From Primorskyibacter flagellatus (GTDB lineage Bacteria; Pseudomonadota; Alphaproteobacteria; Rhodobacterales; Rhodobacteraceae), in NCBI RefSeq assembly GCF_900176485.1, contig NZ_FWYD01000003.1, positions 434,001 to 498,000 on the forward strand: a stretch of 64,000 nt of DNA. Direction: 5' to 3'. Below are positions 16,426 to 29,251 of the stretch, piece by piece. Below the pieces are notes generated by a model. The model worked only from the letters and a program-made list of their open reading frames with translations. It made no database searches and was not told where the DNA came from. The position numbers and the translations under genes were made by a program. Each line of letters opens with the position of its first letter. Positions within the stretch are counted from its first letter, which is position 1.

Positions 16426-19400
16426 ATGGCGCAAAGCTTTCTTGGCCAGAAACGTCTTCGCAAATATTACGGCAAAATCCGTGAAGTTCTGGAGATGCCG
16501 AACCTGATCGAGGTTCAGAAATCCTCGTACGATCTTTTCCTGAAATCCGGAGATCAGCTGCAACCGATGGATGGTGAGGGGCTGAAAGGCGTCTTCCAGT
16601 CGGTCTTTCCGATCAAGGATTTCAATGAGACCGCCGTTCTGGAATTCGTCAACTACGAACTGGAACGTCCGAAATACGACGTCGAGGAATGTCAGCAGCG
16701 CGACATGACCTATGCGGCACCGCTGAAGGTGACGTTGCGTCTGATCGTGTTTGATGTGGACGAGGATACCGGCGCGAAATCGGTCAAGGACATCAAAGAA
16801 CAGGACGTTTTCATGGGCGACATGCCCTTGATGACGCCAAATGGGACGTTCGTTGTGAACGGCACCGAGCGCGTGATCGTGTCCCAGATGCACCGCTCGC
16901 CGGGCGTTTTCTTTGACCACGACAAGGGCAAGACGCATTCCTCGGGCAAGTTGCTGTTCGCCTGCCGCATCATCCCCTATCGCGGTTCCTGGCTCGATTT
17001 CGAATTCGACGCCAAGGATATTGTCTTTGCGCGTATTGACCGTCGCCGCAAGTTGCCGGTGACGACGCTGCTTTATGCCCTGGGTCTGGGGCAGGAAGAC
17101 ATCATGACGGCCTATTACGAGACCGTCGATTACAAGCTGGAGAAGGGGCGTGGCTGGGTCACGAAGTTCTTCCCCGAGCGTGTTCGCGGCACCCGTCCCA
17201 CCTTTGATCTGGTCGATGCGGCCACGGGCGATGTGATCGCCGAAGCCGGCAAGAAGGTCACGCCACGCGCCGTCAAGAAGCTGATCGACGAAGGCGCTGT
17301 CAGCGATCTGCTGGTGCCGTTCGAACAGATCGTCGGCAAGTTTGTCGCACGCGACATGATCAACGAAGAAAACGGCGCGATCTATGTCGAGGCCGGTGAC
17401 GAGTTGACATGGGAATTCGACAAGGCCGGTGAAGTTATCGGCGGGACGCTGAAAGAACTGGTGGACGCAGGCATCACCGAGATCCCCGTTCTGGACATCG
17501 ACAATATCAATGTCGGCCCCTACATGCGCAACACCATGGCGGCGGACAAGAACATGAACCGCGAAACCGCGCTCATGGATATTTACCGCGTGATGCGTCC
17601 GGGTGAGCCGCCGACCGTCGAGGCCGCCTCGGCCCTGTTCGAGACGTTGTTCTTTGACAGCGAACGCTACGACCTGTCTGCGGTCGGCCGCGTTAAAATG
17701 AACATGCGTCTGGCGCTTGAAAAGCCCGACACACAGCGCACGTTGGACCGCGAAGACATCGTGGCCTGTGTCAAGGCGCTCGTGGAACTGCGTGACGGCA
17801 AGGGTGACATCGACGACATCGACCACCTTGGCAACCGCCGGGTCCGGTCGGTTGGCGAATTGATGGAAAACCAGTATCGGGTTGGCCTTCTGCGGATGGA
17901 GCGCGCGATCAAGGAGCGCATGTCTTCCGTCGAGATCGACACGGTCATGCCGCAGGATCTGATCAACGCCAAACCGGCGGCTGCGGCTGTCCGTGAATTC
18001 TTCGGCTCTTCGCAGCTTTCGCAGTTCATGGACCAGACCAATCCGCTGTCGGAAGTGACGCATAAACGCCGTCTTTCGGCGCTTGGACCGGGCGGTTTGA
18101 CCCGTGAACGTGCTGGCTTTGAGGTGCGCGACGTTCACCCGACCCACTATGGCCGGATGTGCCCGATTGAAACGCCGGAAGGTCCGAACATCGGTCTGAT
18201 CAACTCGCTGGCGACCTTCGCGCGCGTGAACAAGTACGGCTTCATCGAAACGCCTTACCGGGTGGTCAAGGACTCTGTCGTCACCGACGAAGTGCACTAT
18301 ATGTCCGCGACCGAGGAAATGCGTCACACCGTGGCGCAGGCCAACGCCAATCTCGACGAGAACATGCGCTTCGTGAACGATCTGGTGTCGACCCGGAAAT
18401 CCGGTGACTACACCCTGTCGCCCAACGAAAACGTGGATCTGATCGACGTCAGCCCGAAACAGCTTGTGTCCGTTGCGGCCTCGTTGATCCCGTTCCTGGA
18501 AAACGACGACGCCAACCGCGCCCTGATGGGGTCGAACATGCAACGTCAGGCTGTGCCGACCCTGCGGTCCGAGGCACCCCTTGTGGGCACCGGCATCGAA
18601 GGTGTTGTGGCGCGCGATTCAGGTGCCGCCATCATGGCCAAGCGCGCAGGCATCATCGACCAGGTCGATGCGATGCGGATCGTTGTGCGAGCCACCGGCG
18701 ATCTTGAGCTTGGCGATGCCGGGGTCGATATCTACCGGATGCGCAAGTTCCAGCGCTCCAACCAGAACACCTGTATCAACCAGCGTCCGCTGGTGAAGGT
18801 GGGCGATCTGGTCGAGAAGGGCGAAGTCGTCGCTGACGGCCCGTCCACCGATATGGGGGAACTGGCGCTTGGCAAGAACGTCGTCGTCGCCTTCATGCCG
18901 TGGAACGGCTACAACTACGAAGACTCGATCTTGATCTCGGAACGCATCGCCCGTGATGACGTGTTCACGAGTGTCCATATCGAGGAATTCGAAGTTGCCG
19001 CCCGCGATACAAAGCTTGGACCGGAAGAGATCACCCGCGATATTCCCAACGTCGGCGAGGAAGCCCTGCGCAACCTCGACGAAGCGGGTATCGTCTATAT
19101 CGGTGCCGATGTGGAACCGGGCGATATTCTGGTGGGCAAGATCACACCCAAGGGCGAAAGCCCGATGACGCCGGAAGAAAAGCTTCTGCGCGCCATCTTC
19201 GGTGAAAAAGCCTCGGACGTGCGCGACACGTCGCTGCGCGTCAAGCCGGGCGATTTCGGGACGGTCGTCGAGGTCCGCGTGTTCAACCGCCACGGTGTGG
19301 AAAAGGACGAACGCGCGCTTCAGATCGAACGTGAAGAGATCGAACGCCTGAGCCGCGACCGGGATGACGAGCTGGCGATCTTGGACCGCAACATCTACGC

Positions 19401-20562
19401 GCGTCTGAAGGATATGATCCTCGGCAAGATCGCCGTGAAAGGCCCGAAAGGTGTTCGTCCGAACACGCAGATCGACGAAGATCTGCTGGGCACGCTGAGC
19501 CGTGGCCAGTGGTGGCAACTGGCGCTGGAAGACGAGGATGACGCCAAGATCGTCGAGGCCCTGAACGAGCAGTATGAAGTGCAGAAGCGCGCTTTGGATG
19601 CCCGGTTCGAAGACAAGGTCGAGAAGGTGCGCCGTGGCGACGATCTGCCGCCGGGCGTGATGAAGATGGTCAAGGTGTTCGTGGCGGTGAAGCGCAAGCT
19701 GCAACCGGGCGACAAGATGGCCGGCCGTCACGGCAACAAGGGTGTGATCTCGAAGGTGGTTCCGATGGAGGACATGCCGTTCCTCGCAGATGGTACTCCG
19801 GTCGATTTCTGCCTCAACCCGCTGGGCGTTCCGTCGCGTATGAACGTCGGTCAGATCCTTGAAACCCATATGGGCTGGGCTGCGCGCAGCCTTGGCATCA
19901 AGATCGACGACGCACTTGGCGAATACCGCCGGTCGGGCGATCTGACCCCGGTGCGCGAAGCGATGCGGATCGCCTATGGCGACGATGTCTACGAGGAAGG
20001 CATCGGCAGCATGGAAGATGGCCAGCTTCTCGAAGCGGCGGGCAACGTGACGAACGGTGTTCCGATCGCAACGCCGGTCTTTGACGGTGCGAAAGAGGCC
20101 GATGTCAACGACTCGCTGAAACGCGCGGGCTTTGACACCTCCGGCCAGTCGATCCTGTTCGACGGCCGCACGGGTGAGCAGTTCAGCCGCCCCGTGACCG
20201 TTGGCGTCAAGTACCTGCTGAAGCTGCATCACCTTGTGGATGACAAGATCCACGCGCGCTCGACCGGGCCTTACAGCCTCGTCACCCAGCAGCCGCTTGG
20301 TGGTAAGGCACAGTTCGGTGGCCAGCGCTTCGGTGAGATGGAAGTCTGGGCTCTGGAAGCTTACGGTGCCGCCTACACCTTGCAGGAAATGCTGACGGTG
20401 AAATCGGATGACGTGGCAGGCCGGACCAAGGTCTATGAGAGCATCGTCAAGGGCGAAGACAATTTCGAGGCCGGCGTTCCGGAATCGTTCAACGTTCTCG
20501 TCAAAGAGGTCCGCGGCTTGGGCCTTAACATGGAACTCCTGGATACGGAGGAGGATGAGTAG
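16426..20562 (+). CDS. rpoB: DNA-directed RNA polymerase subunit beta
   Basis: The beta subunit forms much of the catalytic cleft and the rifampicin pocket. The 1378-residue product begins [20 protein letters not shown] and shows the rifampicin-region wording [18 protein letters not shown] and [13 protein letters not shown], then [13 protein letters not shown] and the C-terminal [18 protein letters not shown]. The ATG at 16426 matches relatives; a GTG at 16414 would add four residues. No substitution is obvious in the rifampicin cluster (D-Q-H-R-S order is conventional). It is followed after 90 bases by rpoC. Confidence 0.99.
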   Translation: MAQSFLGQKRLRKYYGKIREVLEMPNLIEVQKSSYDLFLKSGDQLQPMDGEGLKGVFQSVFPIKDFNETAVLEFVNYELERPKYDVEECQQRDMTYAAPLKVTLRLIVFDVDEDTGAKSVKDIKEQDVFMGDMPLMTPNGTFVVNGTERVIVSQMHRSPGVFFDHDKGKTHSSGKLLFACRIIPYRGSWLDFEFDAKDIVFARIDRRRKLPVTTLLYALGLGQEDIMTAYYETVDYKLEKGRGWVTKFFPERVRGTRPTFDLVDAATGDVIAEAGKKVTPRAVKKLIDEGAVSDLLVPFEQIVGKFVARDMINEENGAIYVEAGDELTWEFDKAGEVIGGTLKELVDAGITEIPVLDIDNINVGPYMRNTMAADKNMNRETALMDIYRVMRPGEPPTVEAASALFETLFFDSERYDLSAVGRVKMNMRLALEKPDTQRTLDREDIVACVKALVELRDGKGDIDDIDHLGNRRVRSVGELMENQYRVGLLRMERAIKERMSSVEIDTVMPQDLINAKPAAAAVREFFGSSQLSQFMDQTNPLSEVTHKRRLSALGPGGLTRERAGFEVRDVHPTHYGRMCPIETPEGPNIGLINSLATFARVNKYGFIETPYRVVKDSVVTDEVHYMSATEEMRHTVAQANANLDENMRFVNDLVSTRKSGDYTLSPNENVDLIDVSPKQLVSVAASLIPFLENDDANRALMGSNMQRQAVPTLRSEAPLVGTGIEGVVARDSGAAIMAKRAGIIDQVDAMRIVVRATGDLELGDAGVDIYRMRKFQRSNQNTCINQRPLVKVGDLVEKGEVVADGPSTDMGELALGKNVVVAFMPWNGYNYEDSILISERIARDDVFTSVHIEEFEVAARDTKLGPEEITRDIPNVGEEALRNLDEAGIVYIGADVEPGDILVGKITPKGESPMTPEEKLLRAIFGEKASDVRDTSLRVKPGDFGTVVEVRVFNRHGVEKDERALQIEREEIERLSRDRDDELAILDRNIYARLKDMILGKIAVKGPKGVRPNTQIDEDLLGTLSRGQWWQLALEDEDDAKIVEALNEQYEVQKRALDARFEDKVEKVRRGDDLPPGVMKMVKVFVAVKRKLQPGDKMAGRHGNKGVISKVVPMEDMPFLADGTPVDFCLNPLGVPSRMNVGQILETHMGWAARSLGIKIDDALGEYRRSGDLTPVREAMRIAYGDDVYEEGIGSMEDGQLLEAAGNVTNGVPIATPVFDGAKEADVNDSLKRAGFDTSGQSILFDGRTGEQFSRPVTVGVKYLLKLHHLVDDKIHARSTGPYSLVTQQPLGGKAQFGGQRFGEMEVWALEAYGAAYTLQEMLTVKSDDVAGRTKVYESIVKGEDNFEAGVPESFNVLVKEVRGLGLNMELLDTEEDE

Positions 20563-20652
20563 CGGTCGCAGAAGTCTGCAAAAGGACTTTCCCAAGGCTT
20601 TTCCGAAAGCCTTGGTCGCACCTTTCCTTTCCGACAGCTTTAGGATGATAAG

Positions 20653-23600
20653 ATGAACCAGGAACTGACAAACAACCCGTTCAACCCCGTCGCACCGGTG
20701 AAAACCTTCGACGAGATCAAGGTGTCTCTGGCATCGCCCGAGCGGATCCTCTCGTGGTCCTTCGGTGAGATCAAGAAGCCCGAGACCATCAACTATCGCA
20801 CGTTCAAACCAGAACGTGACGGCCTGTTCTGTGCGCGTATCTTTGGCCCGATCAAGGATTACGAATGCCTGTGCGGCAAGTACAAGCGCATGAAATATCG
20901 CGGCGTCGTCTGCGAGAAATGCGGCGTGGAAGTCACGCTGCAAAAGGTCCGTCGCGAGCGCATGGGCCATATCGAATTGGCCGCGCCTTGCGCGCATATC
21001 TGGTTCCTGAAATCGCTGCCCTCGCGCATCGGTCTCATGCTGGACATGACGCTGCGTGATCTGGAACGTGTGCTTTATTTCGAAAACTATGTGGTGATCG
21101 AGCCCGGCCTGACCGATCTGACCTATGGCCAGATGCTGTCCGAAGAAGAATTCATGGACGCGCAAGACGTCTATGGCATGGACGCGTTCACGGCCAATAT
21201 CGGCGCCGAAGCCATCCGTGAAATGCTCGCGGCAATTGATCTGGACTCCGAAGCAGAGCAACTGCGCGCGGATCTGAAAGAAGCCACTGGTGAGCTGAAG
21301 CCCAAGAAGATCATCAAGCGTCTGAAAGTCGTGGAATCCTTCCTCGAGTCGGGCAACCGGCCCGAGTGGATGGTGATGACGGTCATTCCCGTGATCCCGC
21401 CAGAGCTGCGCCCGCTGGTGCCCCTGGATGGTGGTCGTTTCGCCACGTCTGACCTCAACGATCTGTATCGTCGGGTGATCAACCGGAACAACCGTCTGAA
21501 GCGCTTGATCGAACTGCGTGCGCCAGACATCATCGTGCGCAACGAAAAGCGGATGTTGCAAGAATCCGTTGACGCGCTGTTCGACAACGGCCGCCGTGGC
21601 CGTGTCATCACCGGTGCCAACAAGCGCCCGCTGAAATCGCTGTCCGACATGCTGAAAGGCAAACAGGGCCGTTTCCGTCAGAACCTTTTGGGTAAACGCG
21701 TCGACTTTTCGGGCCGGTCCGTCATCGTGACGGGGCCGGAGCTGAAACTGCATCAGTGCGGTCTTCCCAAGAAGATGGCGCTGGAGCTGTTCAAGCCCTT
21801 TATCTACTCGCGTCTGGAGGCCAAGGGTCTTTCCAGCACGGTGAAACAGGCGAAGAAGCTGGTCGAGAAAGAACGTCCCGAAGTTTGGGATATTCTGGAC
21901 GAGGTGATCCGCGAACACCCTGTCATGCTGAACCGGGCGCCGACGCTGCACCGTCTTGGCATTCAGGCGTTCGAACCGATGCTGATCGAAGGCAAGGCCA
22001 TCCAGCTTCACCCGCTGGTTTGTTCGGCTTTCAACGCCGACTTTGATGGCGACCAGATGGCCGTGCACGTTCCGCTTTCGCTGGAGGCCCAGCTTGAAGC
22101 GCGCGTTCTGATGATGTCGACGAACAACGTTCTGTCGCCTGCCAACGGCGCGCCGATCATCGTTCCGTCGCAGGATATGATCCTTGGCCTTTACTATGTG
22201 ACCATCGCCCGCGATGGCATGAAGGGCGAGGGCATGTCGTTCTCTTCCATCGAAGAGGTAGAACACGCTCTGAACTCTGGCGAAGTGCATATGCACGCCA
22301 AGATCACCGCGCGCGTCACCCAGATCGACGAAGAAGGCAACGAAATCGTCAAGCGCTACGAGACGACACCCGGTCGGGTCCGTCTTGGCGCGCTGCTGCC
22401 GATGAATGCCAAGGCACCGTTTGATCTGGTCAACAACCTGCTGCGCAAGAAAGACGTGCAGAAGGTCATCGACACCGTTTACCGTTATTGCGGTCAGAAA
22501 GAGTCTGTCATTTTCTGTGACCAGATCATGTCCATGGGCTTCAAGGAAGCGTTCAAGGCCGGTATCTCGTTCGGCAAGGACGACATGGTGATCCCTGAAT
22601 CCAAATGGCCGATCGTCGAGGAAACCCGGGGTCAGGTGAAGGATTTCGAACAACAGTACATGGACGGCCTGATCACTCAGGGCGAAAAGTACAACAAGGT
22701 TGTCGATGCCTGGTCGAAATGTAACGACAAGGTCACCGAGGCGATGATGTCGACCATTTCGGCCGCCAAGACGGACGCTGACGGGTCTGAATCCGAGCCG
22801 AACTCGGTCTACATGATGGCCCACTCCGGTGCGCGTGGTTCTGTTACGCAGATGAAGCAGCTGGGCGGGATGCGCGGCCTGATGGCGAAGCCGAATGGCG
22901 ACATCATCGAGACGCCGATCATCTCGAACTTCAAGGAAGGCCTGACCGTTCTTGAATACTTCAACTCGACCCACGGTGCCCGTAAGGGTCTGTCGGACAC
23001 GGCGTTGAAGACGGCGAACTCTGGTTACCTGACGCGTCGTCTTGTGGACGTGGCGCAGGATTGCATTGTGCGGGATCGTGATTGCGGAACCGAACGGGCG
23101 ATCACTGCCGAAGCGGCTGTCAACGATGGTGAGGTCGTGTCGTCGCTGGCCGAACGTATCCTGGGCCGTGTCGCGGCAGAGGATCTGGTCCGGCCCGGCA
23201 CCGAGGAAGTGATGGTGCGTCAAGGCGAGCTGATCGACGAGCGCATGTCCGACATTGTCGACCAGTCCGGTCTGGCAAGTGCGCGCATCCGTTCGCCGCT
23301 GACCTGCGAGTCGGAAGAAGGCGTCTGTGCGATGTGCTACGGTCGTGATCTGGCGCGCGGTACGATGGTGAACACTGGCGAAGCCGTGGGTATCATTGCG
23401 GCGCAGTCCATCGGTGAACCCGGTACGCAGCTGACGATGCGGACGTTCCACATCGGCGGTGTTGCACAGGGTGGCCAGCAGTCCTTCCAGGAAGCCAGCC
23501 AGGCCGGCACGATCACCTTCGAGCAGTCCAGCACGCTGGAAAACTCGATCGGTGAGACCTTGGTCATGGGCCGTAACATGAAGTTGCGGATCATGGACGA

Positions 23601-24900
23601 GCACGGTGAAGAACGCGCCAGCCACAAGCTGGGCTACGGCACCAAGCTGTTTGTGACCGAGGGTCAGAAGATCGAGCGTGGCGACAAGCTGTTCGAATGG
23701 GATCCCTACACGCTGCCGATCATCGCCGAGAAAGACGGCATGGCGCGGCATGTGGATCTTGTGAACGGTGTGGCCGTCCGCGAGGATACCGATGATGCAA
23801 CGGGTATGACGCAGAAGATCGTGGCCGACTGGCGTGCAGCGCCAAAAGGCAACGAGCTGAAGCCCGAGATCATTCTGGTTGATGGCGATGGTGAACCTGT
23901 ACGCAATGATGCGGGCAACCCCATCACCTATCCGATGTCGGTTGATGCCATCCTGTCGGTCGAAGACGGGCAGGACATCAAGGCCGGTGACGTTGTCGCG
24001 CGTATTCCGCGTGAAGGTGCCAAGACCAAGGACATCACCGGGGGTCTTCCCCGCGTGGCTGAACTGTTCGAGGCGCGTCGTCCGAAAGACAACGCGATCA
24101 TCGCTGAAATCGACGGCTTTGTACGCTTTGGCAAGGACTACAAGAACAAGCGCCGGATCGCGATCGAACCGTCTGATGACAGCCTGTCCCCTGTCGAATA
24201 CATGGTGCCCAAGGGCAAGCACATCCCGGTAGGCGAAGGCGACTTCGTTCAGAAGGGTGACTACATCATGGACGGCAATCCCGCGCCGCATGACATCCTC
24301 GCAATCATGGGTGTCGAAGCGCTGGCCAACTACATGATCGACGAAGTGCAGGACGTTTACCGGCTCCAGGGTGTGAAGATCAACGACAAGCATGTCGAAG
24401 TGATCGTGCGCCAGATGCTCAAGAAGTGGGAGATCAGCGACAGCGGTGATACCACGCTTCTCAAGGGCGAGCATGTCGAGAAGATCGAGTTGGACGAGGC
24501 CAATGAAAAGGCAATGGCCCGTGGCGGTCGCCCCGCATCTGGTCAGCCGGTTCTGTTGGGGATCACCAAAGCCTCGCTTCAGACACGCTCGTTCATGTCT
24601 GCCGCCTCCTTCCAGGAGACAACGCGCGTGCTGACCGAAGCGTCTGTACAAGGCAAGCGTGACCGTCTGATCGGCCTGAAGGAGAATATCCTTGTGGGTC
24701 GTCTGATCCCGGCAGGGACCGGCGGGGCAACCCAGAAGATGCGCAAGGTCGCAAAATCGCGCGATAATGTCGTCATCGAGGCCCGTCGCGAGGAAGCAGA
24801 GGCCGCAGCAGCGCTTGCTGCTCCGACAATGCAGGACGATGTTGCCGGTGCTGGCGACTTCGATAGCGGCATTGTTGAGACTCCGGAAAGCCGCGATTAA
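20653..24900 (+). CDS. rpoC: DNA-directed RNA polymerase subunit beta prime
   Basis: The beta prime subunit carries the catalytic magnesium site and clamp. The 1415-residue protein has the N-terminal zinc ribbon ([19 protein letters not shown]), the active-site [12 protein letters not shown], the rudder/bridge-helix wording [20 protein letters not shown] and the second zinc site [19 protein letters not shown]. Length is normal for alphaproteobacteria. A strong intrinsic terminator follows 27 bases after the stop, closing the beta operon. Confidence 0.99.
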   Translation: MNQELTNNPFNPVAPVKTFDEIKVSLASPERILSWSFGEIKKPETINYRTFKPERDGLFCARIFGPIKDYECLCGKYKRMKYRGVVCEKCGVEVTLQKVRRERMGHIELAAPCAHIWFLKSLPSRIGLMLDMTLRDLERVLYFENYVVIEPGLTDLTYGQMLSEEEFMDAQDVYGMDAFTANIGAEAIREMLAAIDLDSEAEQLRADLKEATGELKPKKIIKRLKVVESFLESGNRPEWMVMTVIPVIPPELRPLVPLDGGRFATSDLNDLYRRVINRNNRLKRLIELRAPDIIVRNEKRMLQESVDALFDNGRRGRVITGANKRPLKSLSDMLKGKQGRFRQNLLGKRVDFSGRSVIVTGPELKLHQCGLPKKMALELFKPFIYSRLEAKGLSSTVKQAKKLVEKERPEVWDILDEVIREHPVMLNRAPTLHRLGIQAFEPMLIEGKAIQLHPLVCSAFNADFDGDQMAVHVPLSLEAQLEARVLMMSTNNVLSPANGAPIIVPSQDMILGLYYVTIARDGMKGEGMSFSSIEEVEHALNSGEVHMHAKITARVTQIDEEGNEIVKRYETTPGRVRLGALLPMNAKAPFDLVNNLLRKKDVQKVIDTVYRYCGQKESVIFCDQIMSMGFKEAFKAGISFGKDDMVIPESKWPIVEETRGQVKDFEQQYMDGLITQGEKYNKVVDAWSKCNDKVTEAMMSTISAAKTDADGSESEPNSVYMMAHSGARGSVTQMKQLGGMRGLMAKPNGDIIETPIISNFKEGLTVLEYFNSTHGARKGLSDTALKTANSGYLTRRLVDVAQDCIVRDRDCGTERAITAEAAVNDGEVVSSLAERILGRVAAEDLVRPGTEEVMVRQGELIDERMSDIVDQSGLASARIRSPLTCESEEGVCAMCYGRDLARGTMVNTGEAVGIIAAQSIGEPGTQLTMRTFHIGGVAQGGQQSFQEASQAGTITFEQSSTLENSIGETLVMGRNMKLRIMDEHGEERASHKLGYGTKLFVTEGQKIERGDKLFEWDPYTLPIIAEKDGMARHVDLVNGVAVREDTDDATGMTQKIVADWRAAPKGNELKPEIILVDGDGEPVRNDAGNPITYPMSVDAILSVEDGQDIKAGDVVARIPREGAKTKDITGGLPRVAELFEARRPKDNAIIAEIDGFVRFGKDYKNKRRIAIEPSDDSLSPVEYMVPKGKHIPVGEGDFVQKGDYIMDGNPAPHDILAIMGVEALANYMIDEVQDVYRLQGVKINDKHVEVIVRQMLKKWEISDSGDTTLLKGEHVEKIELDEANEKAMARGGRPASGQPVLLGITKASLQTRSFMSAASFQETTRVLTEASVQGKRDRLIGLKENILVGRLIPAGTGGATQKMRKVAKSRDNVVIEARREEAEAAAALAAPTMQDDVAGAGDFDSGIVETPESRD

Positions 24901-24927
24901 GTATCGCGACATCTAACCTGAAACCAG

Positions 24928-24960
24928 AAACCCCCGCGCAGCAATGCGCGGGGGTTTTTC
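24928..24960 (+). terminator. intrinsic terminator after rpoC
   Basis: A perfect 13-bp stem, AAACCCCCGCGCA with TGCGCGGGGGTTT, encloses a GCAA loop and is followed by TTC. It closes the rpoBC transcript. Confidence 0.92.
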
Positions 24961-24986
24961 CATTCACCACATGGCAGTGTCCGCAC

Positions 24987-25793
24987 TCAGGTGTTGGAAT
25001 AGACCTGCCTGACGTGATCGGCGTCGATGGCAAATATCCGTCGGAATTTGGCTTCGCCTGCCGCGTTCAACCGGGGCAGCTCAATCGGCTTCACATGCTT
25101 CTTCTGACGCGAGTCGTTGTGGTCGTTATGTCCGCGCACATACATGGGTGAGTCGGTCTGGCTGATGGTCGGCATGAACTGGTTCAGTCGGTTATGGCCA
25201 AAATTCATGATCGTCTGGCGTACACCAGCTTGGGCTGCGACCGCCAATGCAACCCCGTAGAACGGCGTCAGGTTTGGCTCTGCCGCAAGGCCCTGCGCGT
25301 CGGGCCGGGCGATATAGCCGCGGTTGAAGTCAATCGCGACCAGCCCGTTATTCTCAAGTAGCCCTTTGCAGCTTTGCGCGGCACCCCGAAGGCGTTCGAC
25401 AAAGGTGACTGCCACGGCGTCATCATCGTCATGACGAAATTGAAGGCATGGCTGGTCCAGGTCCCTTGCGCGGTTGATCACGTCCTGACAGACCTTGCGA
25501 TGCGGTCCGGGCGGGCGGGCCACGATGCGCGCTTGCGCAAAGCCTTCCAGCAGGCGCGTCAGCCGCTCTGCATAGGGGGCGGGCAGGCTTTCACCCACGA
25601 GCACAAGAAAGAGGAAATCCGGGTCTGTCTGTGCCTTCAGACCCGGCAGGCAGATGGTCTCGAACTGGCGGAAACGTTCCTCGATGCGGGCAGGGGAGTA
25701 GAGGTAATCCTGCCGCTCTTTCAGCCCGCCATGTTCAACCTGAAATCCGCCCTCGGCGGGGTAGGAAAAACGGCACAGACCGATCACTTGCAT
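24987..25793 (-). CDS. putative glycosyltransferase of the rhamnosyltransferase-like type
   Basis: This 268-residue protein begins MQVIGLCRFSYPAEGGFQVEH and has ERFRQFETICLPGLKAQTDPDFLFLV, an acidic cluster HDDDDAVA likely to bind metal-nucleotide sugar, and a polar C-terminus. The pattern resembles the putative rhamnosyltransferase family (PF11316). An AGGGGA lies about 10 bases before the ATG at 25793; the ATG at 25835 would add 14 unsupported residues. It lies on the minus strand between the beta and str operons, convergent with rpoC and divergent from rpsL. The acceptor is unknown. Confidence 0.7.
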   Translation of the reverse strand: MQVIGLCRFSYPAEGGFQVEHGGLKERQDYLYSPARIEERFRQFETICLPGLKAQTDPDFLFLVLVGESLPAPYAERLTRLLEGFAQARIVARPPGPHRKVCQDVINRARDLDQPCLQFRHDDDDAVAVTFVERLRGAAQSCKGLLENNGLVAIDFNRGYIARPDAQGLAAEPNLTPFYGVALAVAAQAGVRQTIMNFGHNRLNQFMPTISQTDSPMYVRGHNDHNDSRQKKHVKPIELPRLNAAGEAKFRRIFAIDADHVRQVYSNT

Positions 25794-26161
25794 GCCAATC
25801 GTTCCCCTGTAATATTGTCCCGATCGTTGCTGCAAAGATTGTCATTGCCCAAGCGCCTGCACAAGGGTCAGGTGCTGTTGACAAGGTCTGCGACTCCCCC
25901 TATACGCCCGCTATCTCGACGAAGGGACATCTGTCTTTTGCGTCGATACTCAAAACTAGAAGCGGTCAAGATCCGGGCCTTTCGCCCCGATCCTCTGGAA
26001 ACCCCCGCGTCGTTCCCGTTATCGGGGACGAATGCGGTTTTTTGCGTCGCACCCTCAGGTGGTGCACCCGGTGCTTTGCGGACGCGTAGGGCGCTTTTGT
26101 TGTCAACCCGCACGCAACGCGCGTGCACCACATATGTGAGCTACACGGGGAAAGAACCGGA
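25794..26161. other. str operon upstream region
   Basis: This 368-base gap between the divergent glycosyltransferase and rpsL genes holds no supported gene. It contains the str promoter candidate described separately and a long GC-rich leader of about 255 bases before rpsL. ATP-like or tRNA-like structures were not found. Confidence 0.5.
25878..25906 (+). promoter_or_regulatory. probable sigma-70 promoter of the str operon
   Basis: A perfect TTGACA at 25878-25883 and TATACG at 25901-25906 are separated by exactly 17 bases. The rpsL start codon follows about 255 bases later. The same -10 and spacing recur before rplO at 42211-42239. Confidence 0.7.
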
Positions 26162-26533
26162 ATGCCAACGATCCAACAGCTGATCCGCAAGCCGCGGCAG
26201 CCGAAAGTCAAACGCTCGAAATCCATGCATCTCGAGCAATGCCCGCAAAAGCGCGGCGTCTGCACGCGTGTCTACACGACCACACCGAAGAAGCCGAACT
26301 CGGCGATGCGGAAAGTTGCAAAGGTGCGCCTGACCAACGGTTTCGAAGTCATCAGCTACATTCCCGGTGAAAGCCATAACCTTCAGGAGCACTCTGTGGT
26401 TCTGATCCGTGGCGGCCGTGTAAAAGACCTTCCTGGTGTGCGTTACCACATCCTGCGCGGTGTTCTGGATACCCAGGGCGTCAAGGATCGTAAGCAGCGC
26501 CGTTCGAAATACGGCGCCAAGCGTCCGAAATAA
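26162..26533 (+). CDS. rpsL: 30S ribosomal protein S12
   Basis: S12 lies at the decoding centre and affects accuracy. The 123-residue product starts [20 protein letters not shown] and contains the loops [17 protein letters not shown] and [18 protein letters not shown], where lysines equivalent to E. coli Lys42 and Lys87 are intact, consistent with normal streptomycin sensitivity. The ATG at 26162 is chosen because it gives the exact family start; 13 extra codons upstream are not conserved. It starts the str operon. Confidence 0.99.
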   Translation: MPTIQQLIRKPRQPKVKRSKSMHLEQCPQKRGVCTRVYTTTPKKPNSAMRKVAKVRLTNGFEVISYIPGESHNLQEHSVVLIRGGRVKDLPGVRYHILRGVLDTQGVKDRKQRRSKYGAKRPK

Positions 26534-26545
26534 GAGGATTAACAG

Positions 26546-27016
26546 ATGTCCCGTCGTCACGCCGCTGAAAAACGCGAAGTCCTGCCCGACGCCAAATATG
26601 GCGACCGGGTTCTGACGAAATTCATGAACAACCTGATGGTCGATGGCAAGAAATCGACCGCAGAGCGCATTGTCTACAACGCCCTTGAGCGTGTTGAGGA
26701 CAAGGTGAAGCGCGCGCCGGTGGAAATTTTCCACGAAGCGCTCGACAATATCAAGCCCTCGGTCGAGGTTCGTTCGCGCCGTGTGGGTGGTGCCACCTAT
26801 CAGGTGCCCGTTGAAGTGCGCCCCGAGCGTCGCGAAGCGCTGGCCATCCGCTGGTTGATCACTGCGTGCCGCAACCGCAACGAGCACACCATGGAAGAGC
26901 GCCTTGCAGGTGAGCTTCTGGATGCGGTCAACAGCCGTGGTACCGCCGTGAAGAAGCGCGAAGACACCCACAAGATGGCCGATGCCAACAAGGCATTCAG
27001 CCACTACCGCTGGTAA
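26546..27016 (+). CDS. rpsG: 30S ribosomal protein S7
   Basis: S7 nucleates assembly of the 30S head and contacts the E-site tRNA; in E. coli it represses the str operon. The 156-residue protein begins [19 protein letters not shown] and carries [15 protein letters not shown] and the [22 protein letters not shown] beta-hairpin region. It ends with a helix rich in basic residues. It lies 12 bases after rpsL and 25 bases before fusA. Confidence 0.99.
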   Translation: MSRRHAAEKREVLPDAKYGDRVLTKFMNNLMVDGKKSTAERIVYNALERVEDKVKRAPVEIFHEALDNIKPSVEVRSRRVGGATYQVPVEVRPERREALAIRWLITACRNRNEHTMEERLAGELLDAVNSRGTAVKKREDTHKMADANKAFSHYRW

Positions 27017-27041
27017 ACTAAATCCGAAGGACGTAAGCCCA

Positions 27042-29165
27042 ATGGCACGCGAATATCCCCTCGAACGGTACCGCAACTTCGGTATCATGGCGCATATCGA
27101 CGCAGGCAAGACGACCTGCTCGGAACGCATTCTGTTCTATACCGGCAAGAATCACGTGATGGGCGAAACCCATGACGGGGCCGGCACCATGGATTGGATG
27201 GAGCAGGAGCAGGAGCGTGGCATCACGATCACGTCCGCCGCCACCACGACGTTCTGGCAGTGGCAGGAAGATCCTTCCGCCGAAGGTACCGACGGCACCA
27301 AATTCCGGATGAATATCATCGACACGCCCGGCCACGTTGACTTCACCATCGAAGTCGAGCGTTCGCTGGCCGTGCTTGACGGTGCCGTTGCGGTGCTGGA
27401 TGCCAACGCGGGTGTCGAGCCGCAGACCGAAACCGTTTGGCGCCAGGCCGATCGGTACCGGGTTCCGCGGGTTGTCTTCGTCAACAAGATGGACAAGATC
27501 GGTGCCGACTTCTTCAACTGCGTCGCGATGATCAAGGACCGCACCGGTGCTGTCCCGGCCCCGATCCAGATTCCGATCGGGTCCGAGAACGAGCTGGAAG
27601 GCATCGTTGATCTTGTCACCATGGAAGAGTGGGTCTGGAAAGGCGAGGATCTGGGCGCGTCCTGGGTTCGTCAGCCGATCCGTGAAAGCCTGAAGGCATC
27701 CGCCGACGAATGGCGTGCCAATCTCATCGAGATCGCTGTCGAGATGGATGACGACGTGATGGAGGCTTATCTCGAAGGTGAAGAGCCTGACATTCCGACG
27801 CTGCGTCGTCTGATCCGTGCCGGTACGCTTGGTCTGAAGTTCGTGCCGATCCTGTGTGGCTCGGCGTTCAAGAACAAGGGTGTCCAGCCGTTGCTGAACG
27901 CGGTTGTGGATTATCTGCCCAGCCCGATGGACGTTGTCGATTACATGGGCTTCAAGCCCGGTGACGAGACGGAAACCCGCAATATTCCGCGCCGCGCGGA
28001 TGACACGATGCCGTTTGCCGGTCTGGCATTCAAGATCATGAACGACCCGTTCGTCGGGACCCTGACCTTCACCCGCATCTATTCGGGCGTTCTGTCCAAG
28101 GGCACTTCGATCCTGAATTCGACCAAAGGCAAGAAAGAGCGTGTCGGTCGAATGATGATGATGCACTCGAACGACCGCGAGGAAATCGAGGAAGCATTTG
28201 CGGGCGACATCATCGCGCTGGCGGGTCTCAAGGACACCACCACCGGGGATACGCTGTGCGACGTCAAGGAACCGGTGGTTCTGGAAACGATGACATTCCC
28301 CGATCCGGTGATCGAGATTGCCGTCGAACCCAAGACAAAGGCCGACCAGGAGAAGATGTCTGCCGGTCTGGCACGTCTTGCCGCCGAGGACCCGTCTTTC
28401 CGCGTCGAAACCGATCAGGAATCGGGCCAGACGATCATGAAGGGCATGGGCGAACTTCACCTCGATATTCTGGTGGACCGTCTTAAGCGCGAGTTCAAGG
28501 TCGAAGCCAATATCGGTGCGCCGCAGGTGGCTTATCGTGAAACCATCGGCCACGAGATCGAGCATACCTACACCCACAAGAAACAATCGGGTGGGTCTGG
28601 TCAGTTCGCCGAGGTCAAGATGATCATCTCGCCGACAGAGCCGGGCGAAGGCTATTCGTTCGAAAGCCGCATCGTTGGTGGCGCGGTTCCGAAGGAATAC
28701 GTCCCCGGCGTCGAAAAGGGCATCAAGTCGGTCATGGACTCCGGTCCTTTGGCAGGTTTCCCGGTCATCGACTTCAAGGTCGCGCTGATCGACGGTAAGT
28801 TCCACGACGTGGATTCCAGCGTTCTGGCGTTCGAGATCGCGGGCCGGATGTGCATGCGCGAAGGTCTTCGTCGTGCCGGTGCCAAGCTGTTGGAACCGAT
28901 CATGAAGGTCGAGGTGATCTCGCCTGAGGACTATACCGGCAACGTAATCGGTGACCTGACCTCGCGTCGGGGGCAGGTGACCGGGCAGGAACCACGCGGC
29001 AACGCCATTGCGATCGCTGCCATGGTGCCGCTGGCCAACATGTTCGGCTACATCAACAACCTGCGCTCCATGTCTTCGGGCCGCGCGCAGTTCACGATGC
29101 AGTTCGATCATTACGATCCGGTGCCGCAGAACATCTCGGAAGAGATCCAGTCGAAATACGCATAA
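27042..29165 (+). CDS. fusA: elongation factor G
   Basis: EF-G drives translocation of tRNA and mRNA. The 707-residue protein begins [20 protein letters not shown] with the P-loop AHIDAGKTT, effector loop with [19 protein letters not shown] and [10 protein letters not shown], followed by domains II-V ending in [20 protein letters not shown]. The ATG at 27042 gives the family start; an upstream ATG at 26982 overlaps rpsG. It is the third gene of the str operon, with the second tuf 86 bases further on. Confidence 0.99.
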   Translation: MAREYPLERYRNFGIMAHIDAGKTTCSERILFYTGKNHVMGETHDGAGTMDWMEQEQERGITITSAATTTFWQWQEDPSAEGTDGTKFRMNIIDTPGHVDFTIEVERSLAVLDGAVAVLDANAGVEPQTETVWRQADRYRVPRVVFVNKMDKIGADFFNCVAMIKDRTGAVPAPIQIPIGSENELEGIVDLVTMEEWVWKGEDLGASWVRQPIRESLKASADEWRANLIEIAVEMDDDVMEAYLEGEEPDIPTLRRLIRAGTLGLKFVPILCGSAFKNKGVQPLLNAVVDYLPSPMDVVDYMGFKPGDETETRNIPRRADDTMPFAGLAFKIMNDPFVGTLTFTRIYSGVLSKGTSILNSTKGKKERVGRMMMMHSNDREEIEEAFAGDIIALAGLKDTTTGDTLCDVKEPVVLETMTFPDPVIEIAVEPKTKADQEKMSAGLARLAAEDPSFRVETDQESGQTIMKGMGELHLDILVDRLKREFKVEANIGAPQVAYRETIGHEIEHTYTHKKQSGGSGQFAEVKMIISPTEPGEGYSFESRIVGGAVPKEYVPGVEKGIKSVMDSGPLAGFPVIDFKVALIDGKFHDVDSSVLAFEIAGRMCMREGLRRAGAKLLEPIMKVEVISPEDYTGNVIGDLTSRRGQVTGQEPRGNAIAIAAMVPLANMFGYINNLRSMSSGRAQFTMQFDHYDPVPQNISEEIQSKYA

Positions 29166-29172
29166 TCCGGGT

Positions 29173-29224
29173 GGCGGGGTGAACCCCGCCCTACCCACCA
29201 CCGTAGGGTGGGGTTTCATCCCAC
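29173..29224. repeat. palindromic spacer between fusA and tuf copy 2
   Basis: GGCGGGGT-GA-ACCCCGCC (29173-29190) is a perfect 8-bp hairpin, followed by overlapping inverted repeats based on CCCACC and GGGTGGG up to 29224. It looks like a REP-type or RNA-processing structure. No T-run follows, so it is not a clear terminator. Confidence 0.55.
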
Positions 29225-29251
29225 CATCCGATACAGAAGGGAGCCAGGAAA

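Noticed and set aside
16261-18543. Minus-strand open frame of 760 codons opposite rpoB
   Set aside because: It runs exactly antisense to a highly conserved gene, and its sequence is a low-information mirror.
18619-24912. Minus-strand open frame of about 2097 codons opposite rpoC and the end of rpoB
   Set aside because: It is a shadow of GC-rich codon use in rpoB and rpoC; the translation has no family features and is rich in His and Arg.
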